NCBI RefSeq assembly: GCF_011764565.1
Contig: NZ_AP022871.1
Location: 9,114,320 to 9,178,319 of the forward strand
Reading direction: 5' to 3'
Source of the DNA: Phytohabitans suffuscus
Lineage (GTDB): Bacteria; Actinomycetota; Actinomycetes; Mycobacteriales; Micromonosporaceae
DNA: 64,000 nt
In this document: positions 36,580 through 45,620 of the stretch, in pieces
Layout of the letters: each line of letters begins with the position of its first letter
Numbering within the stretch: the stretch's first letter is position 1
The notes under the pieces: generated by a model
Seen by the model: only the letters and a program-made list of their open reading frames with translations
Told to the model about the DNA's origin: nothing
The model's database searches: none
Position numbers and translations under genes: made by a program

Positions 36580-37060
36580 TGGTCGCCCCGGTGTCCGACC
36601 ACTGCGCCGCCCGGACCTCGTCCCGCGACGCCTTAAGGCCGTCGACCGCAGCGGCGATCCGCCGTTCCTCGAAGGCGAAGTGCGAGTCCATGATGGCGGC
36701 GAGGCCGTCGAGCTCTCCCACGACCACCGCGACCGACGCGGCGCTGGCGGCCAGCTCCTCGACCCGGCGCAGGATGCCGGCGAGCAGCCAATGGTCCTCG
36801 GCGAGCTTGTCGATCGTCGGCGCGAGCTCGGGAAACTCCCGCCGCAGCGCGGGAAGAAGCCCCTCGTCCTCGCCGGTGTGGTGCCCGCGCAGCGCCGTAC
36901 AGAAGGCGGCACAGTGCCGCAGCGGGTCGGAGCCGGTAGGCGGGGCGTCCCCGCTGCCGGAGAGCAGATGCTGGCGCAGCGCCGAGAGGCGTTCACGGAG
37001 CGCCTGGTGGGTGAGGGTGAGCTGGACGCTGAGCGCGGTGGCACGGTCGTGGGCGACCAC
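36575..37060 (-). CDS. Hemerythrin HHE-domain protein (probable separate gene within the fused frame)
   Basis: A 161-residue frame starting at GTG 37060, with GGAAAGG upstream. It encodes a four-helix hemerythrin: ALSVQLTLTHQALRERL, FCTALRGHHTGEDEGLLPAL (His-His-x-x-E iron ligands), APTIDKLAEDHWLLAGIL and IMDSHFAFEERRI. Such domains bind a di-iron centre and sense or store oxygen or nitric oxide. The last codons GATI plus stop lie at the edge of the insertion sequence; the IS may have replaced a few native C-terminal residues. Confidence 0.7.
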   Translation of the reverse strand: MVAHDRATALSVQLTLTHQALRERLSALRQHLLSGSGDAPPTGSDPLRHCAAFCTALRGHHTGEDEGLLPALRREFPELAPTIDKLAEDHWLLAGILRRVEELAASAASVAVVVGELDGLAAIMDSHFAFEERRIAAAVDGLKASRDEVRAAQWSDTGATI

Positions 37061-37873
37061 GGCGGACCTTTCCGGACTGGCGCCTCCATGCCTGGCGCTG
37101 CCCGCCACCGGTACGCGACGCGGGTCCCAGCCTATGCCCGGCCGCCGAGCGCGGCGCCGATCGCGGTGGTGGCGGCGGCGCAGCGCGCGGAGGCCGGTCG
37201 CGGGGTGCGGGCGCGTGCTCGGCACGACGAGCCCCACCGCCGCGACCACGCCGCCGCCCGGTCCGCGCACGGCCACGGCGAGCGAGCTGGCGCCGAGCGC
37301 CATCTCCTCGCGGGTCCACGCCACTCCGGTGCGCCGGATGCCGGACAGCTGGGCCGCCAGCCGCGCCGGATCGACCACCGTGTGCGGGGTCAGCCGCTGC
37401 GCACCGGCCAGCGCCTCCCGCCGAACTTGAGGCGGGGCCCAAGCTAGCAGCACCTTGCCGACGCCGGTCGCGTGCAGCGGCAGCAGCCCGCCGGGGCGGG
37501 AGACGACGCGCACCGAGCGGACGCCGCCGAGCCGCTCCACATACAGCGCCCGCGCGCCGTCGCGGACCGCCAGGTGCACGGTGTCGCTGGTCGCCGCGCA
37601 GAGGTCCTGCGTGTGGGGCAGCGCGACCTCGCGTAGGTCGGCGTGCATCGGCGAGAGCAGGCCGAGGTGCCACAGCCGGGGACCGATCTGGTACGTGCCG
37701 TCCTCGCGCCGCTCCAGCGCGTGCCAGTCGACGAGCTCGCGCACGTGCCGGTGCGCGGTGGCCAGCGGCAGGTCGGCGCGGTGGGCGATCTCGCTGAGGT
37801 TGAGCCGCCGGTGCGCGGGGCCGAACGCGTCCAGGACCGACAGCGCGCGCAGTGTCACCGACCTGCCGGCCAT
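36575..37873 (-). CDS. IclR-family regulator whose frame continues into a hemerythrin domain
   Basis: The frame from ATG 37873 (GAGGAGG upstream) encodes an IclR winged helix (VTLRALSVLDAFGPAHRRLNLSEIAHRADLPLATAHRHVREL, residues 4-45) and effector domain (DTVHLAVRDGARALYVERLG, LLPLHATGVGKVLLAWAPP). It should end near residue 245, but after GLRALR the reading changes to RRRHHRDRRR and continues into an HHE hemerythrin domain. One base out of phase the expected end AATTAIGAALGGRA plus stop (TAG at 37134-37132) is present, so an extra base in the CGCCGCCGCC run near 37165-37172 fuses two normally separate genes. As written, the product is 432 residues. Confidence 0.75.
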   Translation of the reverse strand: MAGRSVTLRALSVLDAFGPAHRRLNLSEIAHRADLPLATAHRHVRELVDWHALERREDGTYQIGPRLWHLGLLSPMHADLREVALPHTQDLCAATSDTVHLAVRDGARALYVERLGGVRSVRVVSRPGGLLPLHATGVGKVLLAWAPPQVRREALAGAQRLTPHTVVDPARLAAQLSGIRRTGVAWTREEMALGASSLAVAVRGPGGGVVAAVGLVVPSTRPHPATGLRALRRRHHRDRRRARRPGIGWDPRRVPVAGSARHGGASPERSAVVAHDRATALSVQLTLTHQALRERLSALRQHLLSGSGDAPPTGSDPLRHCAAFCTALRGHHTGEDEGLLPALRREFPELAPTIDKLAEDHWLLAGILRRVEELAASAASVAVVVGELDGLAAIMDSHFAFEERRIAAAVDGLKASRDEVRAAQWSDTGATI

Positions 37874-37996
37874 GGCGCGCCTCCTCGATCCGCGGCGGCG
37901 TCCGTCCACAACCCGCGCGCCGCCTTGGCAAGGTACCGCACCGTGTGCGCCTGGCAGCAGGCTTCAGGCGGGCCGGAGCGGGGTACCGCCGGGGCC

Positions 37997-38330
37997 TTGC
38001 GCGCACTCGTCGTCGACTGCACCCTCAAGCCCAGTCCGGCGGTCTCCAACACCGAGGCGCTGGCCCGCGTGGTCGCCGGTGAGATGGAGAAGCATGGGGT
38101 GGAGGTCGACTGGGTAAGTTGCGGTCGACCTCAACTTACTGCCCGGCGCCAGCACCGACATGGGCGCCGGCGACCAGTGGCCGGCGATCCACAACCAGCT
38201 CCTGCGCTCGGAGATCCTCGCCATCGCCACGCCCACCTGGCTGGGCCACCTGTCCTCCGTGGCGCAGCGCGTACTGGAGCGGATGGACGCGACGCTGTCC
38301 GAGACCGACGACGAGGGATCTCAGCTCTGA
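37997..38330 (+). pseudogene. Truncated, frameshifted NADPH-dependent FMN reductase (flavodoxin fold)
   Basis: The first frame reads LRALVVDCTLKPSPAVSNTE then ALARVVAGEMEKHGVEVDWV, the N-terminal strand and FMN-phosphate loop of flavodoxin-like reductases. After about 38116 the continuation VDLNLLPGASTDMGAGDQWP, LLRSEILAIATPTWLGHLSS and VLERMDATLSETDDEG is in another frame and stops at 38330. The last 80 or so residues of the family are missing. At the frame junction sits AAGTTG-CGGTCGACCT-CAACTT, a small inverted repeat that may have promoted the rearrangement. Confidence 0.7.
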
Positions 38331-38341
38331 GCGCGGGGCGG

Positions 38342-39727
38342 TCATGACGAAGGTGGGAAGTCCGTCAGGTAGCGGCTCAGCTGCGCGGCGCCGTCCAGCA
38401 GGGCCGCGGAGCGGCGGGTGAGCTCGGCCTGGCGGCGGGCCACCGCGTCGCGCAGGGCGTCGCTGCCGCCGGTGCGGCGCAGGCCTTCGAGGATGGGGGC
38501 GATCTGCGGCAGGGGGTACCAGCTCTGGCGCAGCATCCGGATCATCCGGGCGTCGCGGATCTCGGCCGGGCCGTAGCGGCGGTAGCCGGTGACCCGCTCC
38601 CGGCGTGGCGACAGCAGCCCGGCGGCCTCCCACACCCGCAGGGCCGACGGGCGGACTCCCAGCTCGGCGGCCAGCTCCCCCACGCTCAGCTCCGCGCCAC
38701 CCGCGGCACCGGCGCGCGCGCCGGACGCGGCCGGGAAACGACCCGCCCGACCACCGTCCCCACCGAGCCGACCATCCACCGGACCGCCATCCACAGCACG
38801 GCCGCCGTCCACGACACCACGGGCGCCGTCCACAACAACCCCGCCGCCCGCGGCAAGGCCGACACCCACAGCACGACCGCCGCCCGCAACAAGCCCTCGG
38901 TCCACAGCACCACGGCCACTGTCCACAACACCCTCGCCACCCACAGCACGGCCGCCACCCACAGCAAGCCGGCGGTCCACGACACCACCACCGTCCACGG
39001 CATCACGGCCACCGTCGGCAGGAAGCCCATCGTCCGCTGCAAGGCCACCGTCCACAACAAGCCCGCGGTCCACAGCACCACGGCCACCGTCCACAGCAAC
39101 CCCGCTGCCCGCGGCAAGGCCGACAGCCACACCACGCCCGCCGTCCGCAGGAAGCCCACGGTCCACGGCACCACGGCCACCGTCCACGGCACCATCGCCA
39201 CCGACCGCACCACGGCCACCGTCCGCACCATCGCCACCGTCCGCACCACGGCCGCCGCCCGCAGCAAGCCCGCCGTCCACAGCACGGCCGCGGTCCACGG
39301 CACCACGGCCAAGGCCCACAGCGAGCCCGCCGTCCACAGCGAGCCGGCCGTCCACAGCGCCGCCACGGGTGGCGCCGTCCGCGGGGGCGGCAGTGGGATC
39401 GGGGGTGGCGGCCACCGCCTCCAGGGCCGCCGCCGTCGTGCGCAGCGACGCGCGCTCCTCGTGGAGGGCGGCGTGACCGGCGTCCACGAGCGCGAGCGCC
39501 CGCGCCACGTCGCCGGCGAGCACCGCGTGCATGACGGCGCGGGCGGGCTCCGGGCCGTGGCCCGCGGCCAGGGCGCGGTAGGCGAGCACGGCGCGCAGGT
39601 GGATCTCCTCGAACGTGCGGTAGCCGCTCTCCGTACGCGCCACCGGGGGCAGCACGCCGGCCTCCTCGTAGTTGCGGATCTGCTGGGTCGACACGCCGGC
39701 CGCCCGCGCCAGGTCGACCGTTCGCAC
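38342..39727 (-). CDS. TioE-like double-HTH MerR regulator with about 220-residue repetitive insert
   Basis: The 461-residue frame starts at GTG 39727 (AGGAGG seven bases upstream). It carries an N-terminal MerR HTH (VDLARAAGVSTQQIRNYEEAGVLPP, residues 4-28), a coiled helix (to about 110), then about 220 residues of hexa/heptapeptide repeats (AVDGGL, AVDRGR, AVDGGRG, PADGGRG), and finally a second MerR HTH (ELAAELGVRPSALRVWEAAGLLSPRRERVTGYRRYGPAEI, about 351-390). Two HTHs in one chain is the TioE arrangement, known next to UvrA-like resistance proteins, as here. TioE-like proteins are about 250 residues, so the insert nearly doubles the chain. It likely controls the divergent UvrA-like gene. 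Confidence 0.82.
   Translation of the reverse strand: MRTVDLARAAGVSTQQIRNYEEAGVLPPVARTESGYRTFEEIHLRAVLAYRALAAGHGPEPARAVMHAVLAGDVARALALVDAGHAALHEERASLRTTAAALEAVAATPDPTAAPADGATRGGAVDGRLAVDGGLAVGLGRGAVDRGRAVDGGLAAGGGRGADGGDGADGGRGAVGGDGAVDGGRGAVDRGLPADGGRGVAVGLAAGSGVAVDGGRGAVDRGLVVDGGLAADDGLPADGGRDAVDGGGVVDRRLAVGGGRAVGGEGVVDSGRGAVDRGLVAGGGRAVGVGLAAGGGVVVDGARGVVDGGRAVDGGPVDGRLGGDGGRAGRFPAASGARAGAAGGAELSVGELAAELGVRPSALRVWEAAGLLSPRRERVTGYRRYGPAEIRDARMIRMLRQSWYPLPQIAPILEGLRRTGGSDALRDAVARRQAELTRRSAALLDGAAQLSRYLTDFPPSS
38750..39365. repeat. About 600-bp 18-21 nt tandem array inside the MerR gene
   Basis: Units of the type CCGTCCACAGCACGGCC, CCACCGTCCGCACCACGG and CCGCGGTCCACGGCACCACGG follow one another about thirty times. 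The forward-strand core GTCCAC(A/G)(G/A)C is identical to that of the array at 29918-30108. All length changes are multiples of three, so the MerR frame remains open throughout. Confidence 0.85.
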
Positions 39728-39752
39728 GCCACTGCCTCCTTGCACACGCGAC

Positions 39753-39801
39753 TTGAGGGTTTCCGCACAGCATATGGGGCCAGTCGCGCGCAAACCCTCA
39801 A
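39753..39801. promoter_or_regulatory. Widely spaced 10-bp inverted repeat in the MerR/UvrA-like divergent promoter
   Basis: TTGAGGGTTT (39753-39762) and AAACCCTCAA (39792-39801) are perfect inverted copies separated by 29 bp containing CATATGG, a likely -10 region. The 49-bp dyad lies between the divergent starts at 39727 and 39830. A protein with two MerR HTH domains per chain could engage two such separated half-sites, so this is a good operator candidate. Confidence 0.6.
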
Positions 39802-39829
39802 CAGGTACTTCAATGAGAAACTTGAAGGC

Positions 39830-42339
<2,510 letters not shown>

Positions 42340-42343
<4 letters not shown>

Positions 42344-43242
42344 CCGACGCGATCGAGGCACGCTTCGAGGTCCTGGACGAGCGCTTCGCGGGGTACGGCG
42401 GCGACGCGTACCTCGCCCGCCTGCACACGGGCGGGCGGTGGCTGGAGGGGCCGGCCTACTTCGCCGCCGGGCGCTACCTGGTCTTCAGCGACATCCCCGA
42501 CAACCAGCTGCTGCGGTGGGACGAGACGACCGGCGCGGTCGGCGTGTTCCGCGCCCCGTCCGGCTACGCCAACGGCAACACCGTCGACCGGCGGGGCCGC
42601 CTGGTCACCTGCGAGCACGGCAACCGGCGGGTGACCCGCACCGAGCACGACGGCTCGGTCACCGTGCTCGCCGACCGGTACCGGGGCAGGCGGCTCAACA
42701 GCCCGAACGACGTGGTGGAGCGCGCGGACGGCTCGATCTGGTTCACCGACCCCAGCTACGGCATCGACAGCGACTACGAGGGGTACCAGGCGCAGAGCGA
42801 GATCGGCGCCTGCAACGTGTACCGCGTCGACCCGGGCAGCGGCGAGGTGCGGCTGGTCGCCGGCGACCTCACCAGGCCGAACGGGCTCGCGTTCACATTG
42901 GACGAGCGCCAGCTGTACATCGTGGACACCCGCGAGAAGCACGTCCGGCTGTTCGACGTGGACGGTGACGGGACGCTGGCCGACCGGGGCGTCTTCGCCA
43001 CCTGCACGGCCGGCGGCTTCGACGGCCTGCGGCTGGACCACCGGGGCAACGTGTGGGTCGCCGCGCACGACGGGGTGCACTGCCACGCGCCGGACGGCAC
43101 GCTCATCGGCAAGCTGCGGGTACCCGAGGTCGTCGCCAACCTCACGTTCGGCGGGCCGCGCCGCAACGACATGTTCATCACGGCCACCAGCACCGTCTAC
43201 GCGCTGCGGGTCAACGTGACGGCCGGCCGCTACCCGGATTAG
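42340..43242 (+). CDS. SMP-30/gluconolactonase/LRE-family protein
   Basis: A 300-residue six-bladed beta-propeller. Visible motifs are WLEGPAYFAAGRYLVFSDIPDNQLLRW (metal-binding Glu of the first blade), VTCEHGNRRVTR, LNSPNDVVERADGSIWFTDPSYGI (Asn/Asp metal ligands) and RPNGLAFTLDERQLYIVDT (Asn). These bind the divalent metal used to open lactone rings. The ATG overlaps the UvrA-like stop as ATGA, so the two are co-translated. This partner is unexpected for a UvrA-like protein and could act on a lactone-containing drug, an inference. Confidence 0.88.
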
Positions 43243-43244
43243 GG

Positions 43245-43279
43245 ACCCGCCGCCCCGGTCACCAGCCGGGGCGGCGGGT
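43245..43279. terminator. Bidirectional terminator between SMP-30 and GH2 genes
   Basis: ACCCGCCGCCCCGG (43245-43258) and CCGGGGCGGCGGGT (43266-43279) are perfect 14-bp arms around a 7-nt loop. The hairpin starts two bases after one stop and ends seven bases from the other, serving both convergent genes. Confidence 0.85.
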
Positions 43280-43286
43280 GGTCGGC

Positions 43287-45611
43287 CTACGGCGCCCAGG
43301 GTGCCACGATGTTCCAGGTGGCGTCGGCGGCCCACGGTACCGGCGCGTTGTGCGCCGCACCGCCCGACCCGTCGGCCATCCACACCTCGGCGTTCGCGTG
43401 CCGCAGGTACGAGCCGCGGTAGTTGTAGGACTCCAGCGACACCCCGCCGCCGGTCAGCCCGCTCCGCGCGCACCAGGTGGCGTCGGCCCGCAGCAGCGCA
43501 CTGCCGTCGTTGACCGAGTTCCGCACCCGCGAGTTGGCGTGGCGCAGGAACTGCCCCGGGAAGTTGACCGACTCGAACGAGTAGCAGCTGGCGTCGGCCA
43601 GGCCCGCCCGCACCGTGTACGTGGCGTCGTTCCTCAGCAGCGCCGGGCTGGCCGCGTTGACCACCTCGGTGTACGCGAGGCTGTTCTGGTGGCGCAGGTA
43701 CCGGTCGGTGTAGCCGGGCGTGGTGACCTGGAACGAGACCCGGCCGTTGACCGGCAGCTGCACCCGCGCGGTGCTGGGCAGGCTGCGGGAGGCGTCGACG
43801 AGCGCCTGGTTGGCCGCCCGCACCCGCGCCTGGTCCATCTTGACCACCTGCCGGTCGTACGTGAGGAAGCCGTTCAGCTCCCCCTCCAGGTCGGTGATCT
43901 CGGTGTACACGGCGGCGCTGAGCCCCTTGCCGACCATCAGGTTCCGCACGCCCTGCACGAGCCCAACGTACCGGTTGGTCAGCGCGGTCGAGTCCGGCTG
44001 CCACTCGTAGGCGAAGAAGCCGCCGCTCGGGCTCCACTCGTGGCCGGGCGTGTGCAGGCCGAGGCCGCCGAACTCGCCGAGCACCGCGATCCGCGAGGCG
44101 GACGGCAGCGGCGAGGCGGGCCCGAGGTACATGTGCCAGTCGTCGATGTCGCCGTTGCCCGGGTTGCCGAGCGACTGGCAGCAGTTGTAGCCACTGTGGA
44201 CGTTGACCAGGCGGGTCGGGTCCTGCGCCTTGACCGCGTTGCCGACCCGCTGGGTGTCGGCCAGGGCCCGCTCGCCCCAGCCCTCGTTGTAGACGGTGTA
44301 GGCGACGACCGACGGCGAGCTGCGGTGCTCGTCGACGATCTCCCGCGCCTCGGCCTCGAACTGGGCCTGCTGCGCGTTGTCGGCGTTGATGTCCTGCGCG
44401 GTCAGCGACGGGATGTCCTGCCACACCAGCAGCCCGAGCCGGTCGGCGTGGTAGAACCACCGCTGCGGCTCCACCTTGATGTGCTTGCGCACCATGTTGA
44501 AGCCCAGGTCCTTGTGCTTGCGCAGGTCGAAGGCGAGCGCCGCGTCGGTGGGCGCGGTGTAGACGCCGTCCGGCCAGTAGCCCTGGTCGAGCGTGCCGGT
44601 CTGGAAGACGAACTGCCCGTTCAGCAGCGGCCGGAGCACGCCGCCCACCATGCCGACGCTGATCTGCCGCATGCCGAAGTAGTGCGTGGTCTGGTCCACG
44701 GTGGACCCCGACCCGTTGCGCAGGGTGACGCGCAGGTTGTAGAGGAACGGGTCGTCGGGCGTCCAGCGGCGGGCGTTCGGCACGGGTACGGCGAACTCGG
44801 CGAAGCCGCCGGCCGCGCTCCCCACGACCGTGCCGCCGTTGAGCGCCTCGGCGAGCACGCTGTGGCCGGTCACGTCGCCGCGGGTGAGGACCCGCACCCG
44901 GATGGTGTTGTCGGACAGGTTGGGGTAGAGGTCGACGCCGCTGACCGACGAGACAGGGGTCGGCTCGAGCCACACCGTCTGCCAGATGCCGGAGCTGGGC
45001 GTGTAGAAGATGCCGTTCGGCGTCTTGGTCTGCTTGCCGATCGGCGGCAGGCTGCCGTTCTGGCGGGTGTCGCTCGGGTCCCACACCTTCACGACCAGCT
45101 CGTTGGTGCCGCCGGTCAGCCGCGGGGTGACGTCGAACGTGAACGCGTCGTAGCCGCCGGTGTGGGTGCCGACCTGTACGCCGTTGACCCAGACGGTGCT
45201 CTGCCAGTCGACGGCGCCGAAGTGCAGCTGGACCCGGCGGCCGGACCAGCCCGCGGGCACCGTGAACGTGCGGCGGTAGAACAGGTAGTTGCGGTTGTCG
45301 TTCGCCGCGCGCATCACGCCGGAGAGGGCGGACTCGACCGGGAACGGCACGTTGACCCGCTCGGGGAGGTCGGTGCCGAACTGCGGGGCGTCGTTGGTGG
45401 CCGACTGGCGCAGCTGCCACTCGCCGTTGAGGTTGAGCCAGTCGGGGCGGGTCATCTGCGGGCGGGGGTACTCCGGCAGGGGCGTGCCGGCCAGCGCCTG
45501 GGCGGTCCAGGGGGTCGTGAGGGGCGGGGTCCTGGCGGGGGCGGCCTGTGCGGGTGACGGTGCCACCAGCAGGCCGGCGACCAGGATCATGACCGCGAAC
45601 AAGGGTCTCAT
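43287..45611 (-). CDS. Secreted GH2 glycoside hydrolase with C-terminal AbfB-like (CBM42) module
   Basis: A 774-residue exported enzyme. Signal peptide MRPLFAVMILVAGLLVAPSPAQA, then the GH2 jelly-roll (YLFYRRTFTVPAGWSGRRVQLHFGAVDW, VWVNGVQVGTHTGGYDAFTFDVT), an Ig-like domain and a TIM barrel with acid/base Glu in TVYNEGWGE (about residue 437) and nucleophile Glu in AVLGEFGGLG (about 503). The last about 140 residues (FLRHANSRVRNS, YLRHANAEVWMADG) form a beta-trefoil of the AbfB/CBM42 type that binds arabinofuranose side chains. GH2 covers beta-galactosidases, beta-glucuronidases and beta-mannosidases; the exact activity is open. It ends the reverse sugar operon, nine bases after the GH127 stop. 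Confidence 0.88.
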   Translation of the reverse strand: MRPLFAVMILVAGLLVAPSPAQAAPARTPPLTTPWTAQALAGTPLPEYPRPQMTRPDWLNLNGEWQLRQSATNDAPQFGTDLPERVNVPFPVESALSGVMRAANDNRNYLFYRRTFTVPAGWSGRRVQLHFGAVDWQSTVWVNGVQVGTHTGGYDAFTFDVTPRLTGGTNELVVKVWDPSDTRQNGSLPPIGKQTKTPNGIFYTPSSGIWQTVWLEPTPVSSVSGVDLYPNLSDNTIRVRVLTRGDVTGHSVLAEALNGGTVVGSAAGGFAEFAVPVPNARRWTPDDPFLYNLRVTLRNGSGSTVDQTTHYFGMRQISVGMVGGVLRPLLNGQFVFQTGTLDQGYWPDGVYTAPTDAALAFDLRKHKDLGFNMVRKHIKVEPQRWFYHADRLGLLVWQDIPSLTAQDINADNAQQAQFEAEAREIVDEHRSSPSVVAYTVYNEGWGERALADTQRVGNAVKAQDPTRLVNVHSGYNCCQSLGNPGNGDIDDWHMYLGPASPLPSASRIAVLGEFGGLGLHTPGHEWSPSGGFFAYEWQPDSTALTNRYVGLVQGVRNLMVGKGLSAAVYTEITDLEGELNGFLTYDRQVVKMDQARVRAANQALVDASRSLPSTARVQLPVNGRVSFQVTTPGYTDRYLRHQNSLAYTEVVNAASPALLRNDATYTVRAGLADASCYSFESVNFPGQFLRHANSRVRNSVNDGSALLRADATWCARSGLTGGGVSLESYNYRGSYLRHANAEVWMADGSGGAAHNAPVPWAADATWNIVAPWAP

Positions 45612-45620
45612 GGGGGGTCC

